A program made the translations under genes and the position numbers. Below are positions 9,190 through 17,672 of a stretch of 64,000 nucleotides of DNA, one piece after another. This DNA is from Eubacteriales bacterium (GTDB lineage: Bacteria; Bacillota; Clostridia; Oscillospirales; Oscillospiraceae). A model generated the notes under the pieces. That model was not told the origin of the DNA and searched no databases. It saw only the letters and a program-made list of their open reading frames with translations. The stretch is taken from the NCBI GenBank assembly GCA_030536255.1, contig JAUNQI010000007.1:29578-93577 (forward strand), read 5' to 3'. Within the stretch, counting starts at the first letter, position 1, and every line of letters starts with the position of its first letter.

Positions 9190-10000
9190 TTCTTTCCTCC
9201 CCTTCCTTTTTTTCTTCATATTTTCCGTCATCTTTTTGTTCCGTTTCCTCTCCGGGTGCTGAAAACTGCTCCGGATTTTTAATCAGTTCAATAAAGATCT
9301 CCTCCAGAGAAGTTTCTCCTGTTTCCGCCGCACGGAAGCGCTCTTTCAGATTTTCCAGCGTATCACAGGCAAGAAGCGTCCCATCGGAAATTACCAATAC
9401 TTCATCGCACACCGCCTGAACTTCCGAAAGAATATGACTGCTGAGAATTACAGTATGGTCTTCTCCGAGACTTTTGATCAGTTCTCTGATTTCAATAATC
9501 TGCAGAGGATCAAGACCTACTGTCGGCTCGTCGAGAATGATATATTTCGGTTTTCCGAGCAGCGCCTGCGCAATTCCGACCCTCTGCCGATAACCTTTGG
9601 ACAGATTGCAGATTAATCTGTCCGCGACTTCGGTAATTTTTGTTTTTTCCATTACCTCATCGATCTGTAGCGAAATCTCCGGCTTGGGAACACGCTTTGC
9701 TTCCGCAACAAAGCGGAGATATTCCCGCGGAGTCCGGTCTGTATAAAGCGGAGGGATCTCCGGAAGATATCCCAGCAGAGCTTTTGCCTTTTCCGGTTCT
9801 TCAAAAATATCATATCCACCGATCCGGACAGTTCCTTCCGTAGCGGCCAGACACCCCGTAATCATATTCATGGTTGTGGATTTTCCCGCACCGTTCGGTC
9901 CCAGGAAGCCGTAAATATGTCCGTCATTCAAAGTGAAGGACAGATCATTCACAGCAATATGGTTTCCGTATTTTCTGGTAAGATCTCTGACTTCTATCAA
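9167..10000 (-). CDS. ABC transporter ATPase, GldA/CcmA-like
   Basis: A 277-residue ATPase with Walker A GPNGAGKST (about 36-44), signature LSKGYRQR, Walker B YIILDEPT and switch SSHIL. The last 45 residues are a Glu/Lys-rich tail outside the usual fold. The start appears to be TTG at 10000 (AGAGG about 11 nt upstream); no ATG is in frame nearby. It is the first gene of the exporter operon and starts about 30 nt after the terminator hairpin that ends the kinase gene. Confidence 0.9.
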   Translation of the reverse strand: MIEVRDLTRKYGNHIAVNDLSFTLNDGHIYGFLGPNGAGKSTTMNMITGCLAATEGTVRIGGYDIFEEPEKAKALLGYLPEIPPLYTDRTPREYLRFVAEAKRVPKPEISLQIDEVMEKTKITEVADRLICNLSKGYRQRVGIAQALLGKPKYIILDEPTVGLDPLQIIEIRELIKSLGEDHTVILSSHILSEVQAVCDEVLVISDGTLLACDTLENLKERFRAAETGETSLEEIFIELIKNPEQFSAPGEETEQKDDGKYEEKKEGEERSESHSEA

Positions 10001-10031
10001 TTTTCATCATGCCTCTTTTCAATTCAATCAC

Positions 10032-10061
10032 AAAAAAATCCCACGGCAGAAAGCCGCGGGA
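10032..10061 (-). terminator. Rho-independent terminator after the histidine kinase
   Basis: On the minus strand, TCCCGCGGC and GCCGTGGGA pair around a 5-nt loop and are followed by seven T. It ends the response regulator-kinase transcript, but lies downstream of the promoter at 10076-10108, so it may also act as a 5' hairpin or attenuator for the ABC operon. Confidence 0.85.
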
Positions 10062-10075
10062 CATCTGCGTTTTCA

Positions 10076-10108
10076 ATTTTATTTTCCGGCGGTGAAAACA
10101 CGCTGAAG
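10076..10108 (-). promoter_or_regulatory. Promoter/operator of the Gld-type ABC operon (site ii)
   Basis: On the minus strand: CTTCAGC (10108-10102), 4 nt, TTTCACC (10097-10091), 9 nt, then TAAAAT (10081-10076). The layout equals that of the sites before the MacAB-like operon. Predicted transcription start is near 10069, about 8 nt before the terminator-like hairpin. Confidence 0.5.
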
Positions 10109-10132
10109 AAAAGAGTAAACAAAATATGAACT

Positions 10133-11341
10133 TCAGCAGACCGGCAATTCCACAGTAAATATGTTCCAGCCGTCTTTGCTTTCCGCCCGGATCTTTCCCC
10201 GATGCTCCTCCGCAACGCTCTGAGCAATGGACAGGCCGAGGCCGTAGCTCTGATTCATCGCACGTGCTTTGTCTGCGCGATAAAACCTTTTGAAGATATT
10301 CTTCAATTCTTCCTTCTCAAGCGCATCTCCCTGATTGGAAACGGTAAGAAGACAGCTCCTCTGAGAATTTTTCTTCAGGAGAAGCTTTGTCTCCCCTCCG
10401 GGAGATGCATATTTCTGTGCGTTATCCAATAGGATTCCCGTCAGCTGCTTCAGGTGTTCCGGGTCTCCCTTTACCATAATTTCCGGATCGATATCATAAG
10501 AAAACGGCATAGCTCGTTCAAAGAAGACCGGCTCAAAGAGCATGGCGGATTCCGACGCGATCTCGCTGAAGGACACACGGACGGGTTCCTTCTTGATGCT
10601 TCCGTTGTCGATCCTTGCCAGCTCCAGCAGACTTTCCACCAGTCCCCGCATCTGCCTGGACATGCTGAGGATGCTTCCGCTCAGCTTGTCCTTCTCGGAG
10701 CCGGTACATTCCGGAGCGCTCAGCAGCTCCGCATCCGTCATAATCACCGTCAGCGGAGTCTTCAGCTCGTGCGAGGCATCCGCCACAAATTGCTTCTGCT
10801 GCTTCCAGGCCTTGTCCACAGGGCTGACCGCCCAGTAGGAAAGAAGGATGCTGATCACAAGAAATGCAAGGAATGCCGCGCTGCCGGTCATGGCAAACAT
10901 TTTTATCAAATGGCTCAGCGTCGACTGTTCGCTGGAAATGTCCGTAAAGATGATCCGCTGCCCCTTTGGAGTTTCTGCACTGATAAACCGAAGATTATAA
11001 TCCTTCAGGACGCCGCTCTTATTCTGCACTTCCGCCGTAAGACGAACGAACTCCTTCATTACTTCCTCGTCGGAAAGATCGAAAAAATCTCCCTCCGTCT
11101 CTGTGATATTTCCATCCTCATCAACAATAAAACTGAAAAAAGGAAGCCTGACATCCGGAAAATGGTTTCCCGGCGGGCGCATCTGCCGGGGATCACGGAC
11201 AACCGCTTCCATCATCCGCATGCTTTCCTGCTCCAGATTTCTGCTGGTAGAGACATACAGGAGGCCGAAGATCACGCCAAGCATAATCGTTACGATCGTC
11301 ATATTGATCAGGACAAACTTCAGGCGAAGTTTTTTCAGCAT
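10133..11341 (-). CDS. Sensor histidine kinase
   Basis: 402 residues. Membrane helices at about 8-30 and 150-170 enclose an extracellular sensor domain of about 120 residues. The H-box places the phosphorylated histidine at residue 191 (DASHELKTPL), followed by N-, G1- and G2-type ATP-binding motifs (LLDNAQKYA, YGLGLSIAQ). There is no obvious HAMP domain between helix 2 and the H-box. The start overlaps the response regulator gene by 7 bp. By position it controls the adjacent exporter operons; the signal is unknown, with envelope stress or an antimicrobial peptide the likeliest class. Confidence 0.93.
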   Translation of the reverse strand: MLKKLRLKFVLINMTIVTIMLGVIFGLLYVSTSRNLEQESMRMMEAVVRDPRQMRPPGNHFPDVRLPFFSFIVDEDGNITETEGDFFDLSDEEVMKEFVRLTAEVQNKSGVLKDYNLRFISAETPKGQRIIFTDISSEQSTLSHLIKMFAMTGSAAFLAFLVISILLSYWAVSPVDKAWKQQKQFVADASHELKTPLTVIMTDAELLSAPECTGSEKDKLSGSILSMSRQMRGLVESLLELARIDNGSIKKEPVRVSFSEIASESAMLFEPVFFERAMPFSYDIDPEIMVKGDPEHLKQLTGILLDNAQKYASPGGETKLLLKKNSQRSCLLTVSNQGDALEKEELKNIFKRFYRADKARAMNQSYGLGLSIAQSVAEEHRGKIRAESKDGWNIFTVELPVC

Positions 11342-12012
11342 GATTCGTCTACCTCCAGATGATAGCCCTGCTTGCGGATTGCCTCAATGCGGATGTTCGA
11401 ACCGATGCTCTGCAGCTTTTTCCGAAGGAAGCCGACGTAAACCTCCACGTGGTTCTCCGTGGCGTTGGATTCAAATCCCCAGACACGGACAAGCAGTACT
11501 TCCTTTGAAAGATTTTTCTCCTTTGACTGCAGAAGGAAGCGCATAATGTCAAATTCCCGGTCGCTCAGACGGATACTTTTCTCCCCACAGGACAAGATAC
11601 AGGTGGAAAGATCCAGAGCGGTATTTCCGTATCGCATTTCATCCACCTGTCCGCCCTGCCGGCGCAGAAGCGCGTTAATGCACGCCAGCAGCTCCCGCGT
11701 ATCAAATGGCTTCGTCAGATAGTAATCCGCTCCCGCGTTCAGTCCGGTGATCCGGTCCTCCAGATCGGATTTTGCCGTCAGCATCAGAATCGGCGTAGAG
11801 CAGCGTTTTGCACGGACTTCTCTTGCCACCTGATAGCCGTCCATCTCCGGCATCATCACATCAAGGATCAGCAGATCATAGATTCCCAGCTCGGCGTATT
11901 CCTCTCCGGTTTTTCCGTCATATGCGCATTCCACTTCAAAGCCCTTGCGTTCCAGAAGGATCTTCAGCGAATCCGCCAGCATCTTTTCATCTTCAATAAT
12001 CAGGATCTTCAT
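11335..12012 (-). CDS. Response regulator, OmpR/PhoB family
   Basis: 225 residues: receiver domain with acidic pocket (IIEDE) and phospho-acceptor Asp51 in LLILDVMMPEMDG, conserved Thr/Lys in MLTAKSD, then a winged-helix DNA-binding domain ending in FLRKKLQ and IRKQGYHLE. The gene has GGAGG close to its ATG and is cotranscribed with the kinase. OmpR-type regulators bind half-sites about 11 bp apart, and such pairs are found before this gene and before the two neighbouring exporter operons, so it is the likely regulator of all of them. Confidence 0.95.
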   Translation of the reverse strand: MKILIIEDEKMLADSLKILLERKGFEVECAYDGKTGEEYAELGIYDLLILDVMMPEMDGYQVAREVRAKRCSTPILMLTAKSDLEDRITGLNAGADYYLTKPFDTRELLACINALLRRQGGQVDEMRYGNTALDLSTCILSCGEKSIRLSDREFDIMRFLLQSKEKNLSKEVLLVRVWGFESNATENHVEVYVGFLRKKLQSIGSNIRIEAIRKQGYHLEVDESC

Positions 12013-12036
12013 AGCTTCCTCCGATTTTTCGATGTT

Positions 12037-12072
12037 ATCATACTATGACAATTTGCTGAAATCAAGCTGAAA
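12037..12072 (-). promoter_or_regulatory. Promoter of the response regulator-kinase operon with operator (site i)
   Basis: On the minus strand, TTTCAGC occurs twice with starts 11 bp apart (12072-12066 and 12061-12055). A sigma-A promoter overlaps it: -35 TTGATT (12065-12060), 17 nt, -10 TATGAT (12042-12037). This suggests autoregulation by the encoded regulator. Confidence 0.65.
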
Positions 12073-12081
12073 GAAATGGTC

Positions 12082-12120
12082 AAAAAAATTCCTCCGCCGA
12101 GGTCTCTCAGCGGAGGAATT
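12082..12120 (-). terminator. Terminator of pyruvate phosphate dikinase
   Basis: An 11-bp GC-rich stem (AATTCCTCCGC with its complement) and a 12-nt loop are followed on the minus strand by a run of T. It separates ppdK from the regulator operon, whose promoter begins 10 bp further on. Confidence 0.92.
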
Positions 12121-12138
12121 CAAACAATATCTTGTGAA

Positions 12139-14850
12139 TTACTTCAGGAATTCAATGATCTCTTCGTAGGTCTTGGAGCTGTTCTTGAAAGCCTTCATCA
12201 GCGCTTCCTTTTTGTTCTCGTCCTTAATGGCAGCCTGTGCTGCGGCAAGGCGGGCGATAGGAACGCGGAACGGGCTGCAGGAGACATAGTCAAGACCGGT
12301 CTTATGGAAGAACTCAACAGAGGAAGGATCTCCGCCATGCTCACCGCAAACACCGAGGTGAATGTTCGGGCGGGTCTCGCGGCCGAGTCTGCAGGCCATG
12401 TCAACCAGCTTACCAACGCCGTTCTGGTCTACGCGGGCGAACGGATCGTTCTCATAGATCTTGGTATCATAGTAAGAGCTAAGGAACTTTCCGGCATCGT
12501 CACGAGAGAAGCCGAAGGTCATCTGCGTGAGGTCATTGGTGCCGAAGGAGAAGAACTCTGCTTCCTTCGCCATCTCATCCGCAGTAAGAGCTGCACGGGG
12601 GATCTCGATCATCGTTCCGACGAGATACTTCATATTGGAGTTCTTGTGACGGATGATCATGTCAGCGGTTCTGACAACAACGTCCTTTACGTACTTGAGT
12701 TCCTTGACTTCGCCGGTAAGCGGGATCATGATTTCAGGAACGATCTCCCACTCGGGATGACGGGTCTGAACAGCGATAGCTGCCTTGATGACAGCGCGGG
12801 TCTGCATTTCGGCGATTTCCGGATAGGTAACAGCCAGACGGCATCCGCGGTGACCCATCATGGGGTTGAACTCATGCAGAGAGGAAATGATATCCTTGAT
12901 CTGCTGAACAGACTTCTTCTGGCTCTTGGCAAGAGCCTTGATGTCTTCCTCTTCGGTGGGAACGAACTCGTGGAGAGGAGGATCGAGGAAACGGATCGTT
13001 ACGGGCATGCCATGCATTGCTTCGTAAATTCCCTCGAAGTCGGCCTGCTGCATCGGCTCCAGCTTTGCAAGAGCCGTAACGCGCTCTTCAACGGTATCGG
13101 AGCAGATCATCTCACGGAAAGCGGCAATTCTGTCGGCATTGAAGAACATATGCTCGGTACGGGTAAGACCGATACCTTCTGCGCCGAGCTCAACTGCCTT
13201 GCGGGCGTCTCTCGGCGTATCCGCATTCGTGCGGACCTTCAGGCGGCGATACTTATCCGCCCAGCTCATGATGCGGCCGAATTCACCGGCAATCTTTGCA
13301 TCGACCGTGGGGATCACGCCATCGTAAATATTACCGGTAGAACCGTCAATGGAAATATAGTCACCCTCATGGAAGGTCTTTCCGGCAAGGGTAAACTGCT
13401 TGTTTTCTTCATCCATCTTGATGTCTCCGCAGCCGGAAACACAGCAGGAGCCCATACCACGAGCAACAACAGCAGCATGGGAAGTCATTCCGCCGCGGAC
13501 AGTAAGAATACCCTGAGCGGCCTTCATACCTTCGATATCCTCAGGAGAGGTCTCGAGACGGACAAGAACGACCTTTTCCTTGCGGGCATTCCATGCCTTT
13601 GCGTCTTCCGCGGAGAAGACGATCTTGCCGCAGGCAGCACCGGGGGACGCGCCGAGACCCTTTCCGAGAGGAACCGTCTTCATCAGAACATCTGCATCAA
13701 ACTGCGGATGGAGAAGCGTATCCAGGTTGCGCGGCTCGATCATGAGAACAGCCTGCTTTTCATCGATCATGCCTTCGTCAACGAGGTCGCAGGCGATCTT
13801 GAGAGCTGCCTGAGCGGTACGCTTGCCGTTGCGGCACTGGAGCATATAGAGCTTGCCGTTTTCAACCGTAAACTCCATATCCTGCATGTCATGGTAATGG
13901 TTCTCAAGGATCTTGCAGACCTTCTTGAACTGCTTGAATGCCTCGGGGAACTTTTCTTCCATCTGGGTAATGGGCATCGGAGTACGGACACCGGCGACAA
14001 CATCTTCGCCCTGAGCATTCGTAAGGAACTCGCCCATCAGCTTCTTCTCGCCGGTTGCGGGGTCACGGGTAAACGCAACGCCGGTACCGGAGTTCTCATT
14101 CAGGTTTCCGAATACCATCGGCATAACGGAAACGGCAGTACCCCAGGAATAAGGGATATCGTTATCACGGCGGTAAACGTTTGCACGGGGATTATCCCAT
14201 GAACGGAAAACAGCTTCAATAGCGCCCTTGAGCTGAACGATAGGATCGGACGGGAAATCGGTGCCGATCTGATTCTTGTACTCTGCCTTGAACTGCTCTG
14301 CGAGGGTCTTCAGATCCTCAGCCGTGAGCTCAATATCAAAGGTAACGCCCTTGGCGGCCTTCATCTCATCAATAAGCTTTTCAAAGTACTTCTTTCCGAC
14401 TTCCATAACAACATCGGAATACATCTGGATGAAGCGGCGGTAAGAGTCATAAACAAAACGCTCAAACTTGGGATCCGGGTTGCCCTTGATCATGGAAGCA
14501 ACAACTTCATCATTCAGGCCGAGGTTGAGGATCGTATCCATCATACCGGGCATGGAAGCTCTCGCGCCGGAACGTACAGAAACCAGGAGAGGATTCTCAA
14601 GATCGCCGAACTTCTTGTCATTCAAAAGCTCGATACGCTCAACATAGTCCATAACCTGGGACATAATCTCATCATTTACTCTGCGGCCATCCTCATAATA
14701 CTGAGTGCAGGCTTCCGTAGTGATCGTAAAGCCCTGAGGAACAGGAAGACCGATATTGGTCATCTCCGCGAGGTTTGCTCCCTTTCCGCCAAGGAGCTCA
14801 CGCATGTTTGCATTGCCTTCTGAAAACAGATAGACGTACTTTTTGCTCAT
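12139..14850 (-). CDS. ppdK: Pyruvate, phosphate dikinase
   Basis: 903 residues, near the usual 875-900. It interconverts pyruvate, ATP and phosphate with phosphoenolpyruvate, AMP and diphosphate; in anaerobes it often works in glycolysis. Seen in order: ATP-grasp N-terminal domain starting with GGKGANLAEM, the swivelling phosphohistidine domain with the catalytic histidine in GGMTSHAAVVARGMG, and the C-terminal PEP/pyruvate TIM barrel with GVCGEHGGDPSS containing the catalytic cysteine. It is a single-gene unit with its own promoter (14888-14916) and terminator. Confidence 0.98.
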   Translation of the reverse strand: MSKKYVYLFSEGNANMRELLGGKGANLAEMTNIGLPVPQGFTITTEACTQYYEDGRRVNDEIMSQVMDYVERIELLNDKKFGDLENPLLVSVRSGARASMPGMMDTILNLGLNDEVVASMIKGNPDPKFERFVYDSYRRFIQMYSDVVMEVGKKYFEKLIDEMKAAKGVTFDIELTAEDLKTLAEQFKAEYKNQIGTDFPSDPIVQLKGAIEAVFRSWDNPRANVYRRDNDIPYSWGTAVSVMPMVFGNLNENSGTGVAFTRDPATGEKKLMGEFLTNAQGEDVVAGVRTPMPITQMEEKFPEAFKQFKKVCKILENHYHDMQDMEFTVENGKLYMLQCRNGKRTAQAALKIACDLVDEGMIDEKQAVLMIEPRNLDTLLHPQFDADVLMKTVPLGKGLGASPGAACGKIVFSAEDAKAWNARKEKVVLVRLETSPEDIEGMKAAQGILTVRGGMTSHAAVVARGMGSCCVSGCGDIKMDEENKQFTLAGKTFHEGDYISIDGSTGNIYDGVIPTVDAKIAGEFGRIMSWADKYRRLKVRTNADTPRDARKAVELGAEGIGLTRTEHMFFNADRIAAFREMICSDTVEERVTALAKLEPMQQADFEGIYEAMHGMPVTIRFLDPPLHEFVPTEEEDIKALAKSQKKSVQQIKDIISSLHEFNPMMGHRGCRLAVTYPEIAEMQTRAVIKAAIAVQTRHPEWEIVPEIMIPLTGEVKELKYVKDVVVRTADMIIRHKNSNMKYLVGTMIEIPRAALTADEMAKEAEFFSFGTNDLTQMTFGFSRDDAGKFLSSYYDTKIYENDPFARVDQNGVGKLVDMACRLGRETRPNIHLGVCGEHGGDPSSVEFFHKTGLDYVSCSPFRVPIARLAAAQAAIKDENKKEALMKAFKNSSKTYEEIIEFLK

Positions 14851-14887
14851 TTATATATTTTACCTTTCTACATTTTTAGCAAATTAC

Positions 14888-14916
14888 AGAGTAGCACAAT
14901 CCTCAGTTCTTTTCAA
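14888..14916 (-). promoter_or_regulatory. Promoter of ppdK
   Basis: On the minus strand, TTGAAA (14916-14911), 17 nt, TACTCT (14893-14888), followed by AAAGG about 12 nt before the ATG at 14850. Confidence 0.7.
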
Positions 14917-14972
14917 CATAAATTTTATCATTTATTCATTTTTTTGAATCTGTCTGTTAAGAAAAGAAGTCT

Positions 14973-15833
14973 TCAGCTGTTTTCTTTTCCCAGAGCGTCC
15001 GCTAAAGCCGCAAACTGAGAAACAGAAAGCTCCTCTCCTCTCACTTTTGGGTCCAGATCAAGCGTCTCCAGCGCGTTTTCCACGTCGGACTTTGACAGCT
15101 GCGGAACACCTGACGCCACCGCGTTCACCAGTGTTTTGCGGCGCTGATTGAATGCGGCACGAATCAGCGCAAACATCAGCTTTTCGTCTTTCACTTCCGC
15201 CGGAGGAGAAGTCCTGCGCACCAGACGAATGACCGAAGAGGTCACCTTCGGCTGAGGGACAAAGCAGGACGGAGGAACATCAAAAAGGATCTCCGGCTCC
15301 GTATACCACTGCAGAAGAATCCCGAAGGAGCTGTAATCCGGGTCTCCGGCTTCGGCGCAGATTCTGCGCGCAACCTCCCGCTGAATCATCACGGTAATGC
15401 TCTCAAACAGCCCGGAGGATACCAGCTTCGTAAGCACGGGAGACGTAACATTATACGGAAGATTCGCACAGACCGCCGGCCGAAGTCCGGCAAAGTCATT
15501 TTTTACGATTGCTTCCAGATCCTGTTTCAGGACATCCCCGAACACAACAACGGTATTCTCGCAGCCGGCCAGCGTTTCCGAAAGGACCGGCATCAGCGCC
15601 TTGTCCAGTTCAACGGACACTACCTTTCCCGCCCGTTTGGAAAGCTGCTCCGTCAGGCAGCCGATTCCCGGGCCAATCTCCAGGACTCCGGTATTCTCGT
15701 CCAGCAGAGCGCTGTCGGCGATCTGCTCCGGAACCCAAGCGGCAGTCAGGAAATTCTGCCCCAAAGACTTGGAAAAGCGGAAATTATGTCTGGCCAGAAG
15801 CTCTTTGATCTGGCCGTAATCTGTTAACACCAT
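14973..15833 (-). CDS. rsmA: 16S rRNA (adenine1518/1519-N6)-dimethyltransferase
   Basis: 286 residues (KsgA). It dimethylates two adjacent adenines in the loop of helix 45 of 16S rRNA during small-subunit maturation, using S-adenosylmethionine. Motifs: SKSLGQNFL near the N-terminus, SAM-binding LEIGPGIGCLTEQL, and the catalytic NLPYNVTSPVL. The ATG at 15833 has AGGA 8 nt upstream. It lies 27 bp after trmD, so a rimM-trmD-rsmA ribosome/tRNA maturation unit is likely. Confidence 0.97.
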   Translation of the reverse strand: MVLTDYGQIKELLARHNFRFSKSLGQNFLTAAWVPEQIADSALLDENTGVLEIGPGIGCLTEQLSKRAGKVVSVELDKALMPVLSETLAGCENTVVVFGDVLKQDLEAIVKNDFAGLRPAVCANLPYNVTSPVLTKLVSSGLFESITVMIQREVARRICAEAGDPDYSSFGILLQWYTEPEILFDVPPSCFVPQPKVTSSVIRLVRRTSPPAEVKDEKLMFALIRAAFNQRRKTLVNAVASGVPQLSKSDVENALETLDLDPKVRGEELSVSQFAALADALGKENS

Positions 15834-15860
15834 CGGTTCTTCCTGTGCCTTTCTTTCCGA

Positions 15861-17162
15861 TCACTTCAGGATCTTTTCAAAAGCCTGACGGGCCGTATCA
15901 TGCCCGGGCTCACAGCTGATCTGTATATTCCCGCGGTACCTGTAGCCTCTGTCACGCATCAGGCGCTGCATGGACTTGTTTTTTCTGTGCGTATCCGTCC
16001 GGATACAGCGCAGGCCATAGGATCTGCTCACCTCGTCGACACAGCGGAAGAGGTACGAGGAGATCCCCGTTCCTCTGTACTTTGCGCTCACAGCCGCGCG
16101 GTGCAGCACGCAGCACTCCATGTCCGGAGTCCACTTGCCGTCGGTTATGGCGTCATAGCTTTCCTCATGCGCGCACGACAGGGTAAAGAACCCCGCCGGC
16201 TCTTCCCCGTGGAAGATCAGATAGCATTCTCCCTTTTCAATATCCGACACAAAGTTCTTTGCTTCCGGATAATCCCCCTGCCACTGATCCACTTTTCTTT
16301 TTTTCAGGACCGCTCTGGCATCGGCCACAATGGCCATAATGGGATCCAGATCGTCCATCGAAGCTTTTCTGTACGAAAGGGGCTCCGTAAGCTTTATCCG
16401 GCTCTCCTCAAAGCTGATCTCCTTCAGCAGCTCCCGGTCTTCCTTTTCCGAAAGATCCAGCCTTGCAAACATATCCGGACGCTTGTCCCGGGTACGGATC
16501 AGCTGCTGCTTCCGGCGCCATTTTTCTATTTTGGAATGATCCCCGTTCAGAAGGACCTCCGGAACCTCTCTTCCCTCCCAGACCTCCGGGCGGGTATACT
16601 GCGGATATTCCAGAAGACCGTCCCAGTGGCTTTCGCCGGTATAGCACTCTTCATCCGCAAGCACACCGGGAACGAGCCGGCATACGGAATCCGCCACAGC
16701 CATTGCCGCGATCTCTCCGCCGGTAAGGACAAAATCTCCGATGGAGATCTCCTCATCGACGCACTCTTCAATGAAGCGTTCATCGATTCCCTCATAATGC
16801 CCGCAGACAAGAACGAGATGGTCATAGTTATCTCTGAGACGGCGTGCCTCGGTCTGCGTAAACGGTCTTCCCTGGGGAGACATGTAAATGACCCTAGACC
16901 GGAGGTTCTCGCCAGTGCTGTTCTCCCGTGCAGTTGACATAACATGTTCCAGGCATGATTTCAGGGGCTGCGCCATCATCACACATCCCCAGCCGCCGCC
17001 ATAGGGATAATCATCCACCTGGTTCTGCTTATTCTCCGTAAAATCCCGGATCTGAACACAGTTAATATCCAGAATACCTTTTTTGACAGCCCTGCCGATA
17101 ATACTCTCATGCAGAACCGCATTCACGGTATCCGGGAAAAGAGTCATAATATCTATACGCAT
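15861..17162 (-). CDS. trmD: tRNA (guanine37-N1)-methyltransferase fused to a GNAT acetyltransferase
   Basis: 433 residues, where TrmD alone is about 240. Residues 1 to about 238 are a full TrmD: start MRIDIMTLFP, DDYPYGGGWGCVMM, the trefoil-knot region with SIGDFVLTGGEIAAM, and the usual end RDKRPDMFARLDLSEKEDR. After a short linker, about residues 258-433 form a GNAT fold with acetyl-CoA motif A in VSAKYRGTGISSYLF. TrmD methylates G37 of tRNAs and prevents +1 frameshifts. The acetyltransferase substrate is unknown. No frameshift or internal start was seen that would make two separate proteins. It starts 2 bp after rimM. Confidence 0.93.
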   Translation of the reverse strand: MRIDIMTLFPDTVNAVLHESIIGRAVKKGILDINCVQIRDFTENKQNQVDDYPYGGGWGCVMMAQPLKSCLEHVMSTARENSTGENLRSRVIYMSPQGRPFTQTEARRLRDNYDHLVLVCGHYEGIDERFIEECVDEEISIGDFVLTGGEIAAMAVADSVCRLVPGVLADEECYTGESHWDGLLEYPQYTRPEVWEGREVPEVLLNGDHSKIEKWRRKQQLIRTRDKRPDMFARLDLSEKEDRELLKEISFEESRIKLTEPLSYRKASMDDLDPIMAIVADARAVLKKRKVDQWQGDYPEAKNFVSDIEKGECYLIFHGEEPAGFFTLSCAHEESYDAITDGKWTPDMECCVLHRAAVSAKYRGTGISSYLFRCVDEVSRSYGLRCIRTDTHRKNKSMQRLMRDRGYRYRGNIQISCEPGHDTARQAFEKILK

Positions 17163-17164
17163 CC

Positions 17165-17656
17165 TTACATTCCCTCCAGAAGATGAACCCGGATGAGCTC
17201 CTGATCCGGATCCACAGACAGGATAAACTCCGGAACAGCAGGGATCAGATACTCTTTTTCTCCGCGGACAACATAGATCGGCTGTGCGGGATTCTCCCAG
17301 ATATCCTCGAGCGTCCCGATCTGATCTCCGTTATCATCAATGACTTTTGAACCGATAATATCACAGAGGAAGTATCTTCCGGAAGGCAGCTTTGCATCAT
17401 CTCTGGAAATATAAACGATCTCGTCCCGAAGAGTCATTGCCGCGTTAATGTCCTCAACGCCCTCAAAGCTCACGAGCAGAAAGCTCTTCTGCACAGAAGA
17501 AGAGAGAATTTTATATTCTCTCTTCGATCTGCCGACAAACAGGCGATGAAATTTTTTCATGAACACGGGAGAGTCCAGCCATACCTCAACCTTGACCGCT
17601 CCGGCGATCCCATGGGTATTCACTATTTTTCCCGCTTCGATAAATTCATTTTTCAT
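17165..17656 (-). CDS. rimM: 16S rRNA processing protein RimM
   Basis: 163 residues with the RimM start (AGKIVNTHGIAGAVKVEVW) and C-terminal PRC-barrel region (GRYFLCDIIGSKV, EYLIPAVPEFI). It assists 30S subunit maturation at the head domain. No good ribosome-binding site precedes the ATG at 17656. In many Firmicutes rpsP and a KH protein precede rimM; here they are absent and a 7-bp repeat array occupies the upstream gap. Confidence 0.95.
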   Translation of the reverse strand: MKNEFIEAGKIVNTHGIAGAVKVEVWLDSPVFMKKFHRLFVGRSKREYKILSSSVQKSFLLVSFEGVEDINAAMTLRDEIVYISRDDAKLPSGRYFLCDIIGSKVIDDNGDQIGTLEDIWENPAQPIYVVRGEKEYLIPAVPEFILSVDPDQELIRVHLLEGM

Positions 17657-17672
17657 ATGGCGTTGTCCAATA

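Noticed and set aside
12076..14202. Long plus-strand open frame of 708 codons opposite pyruvate phosphate dikinase
   Set aside because: It is an antisense shadow of a strongly conserved gene, with no ribosome site and no recognisable domain.
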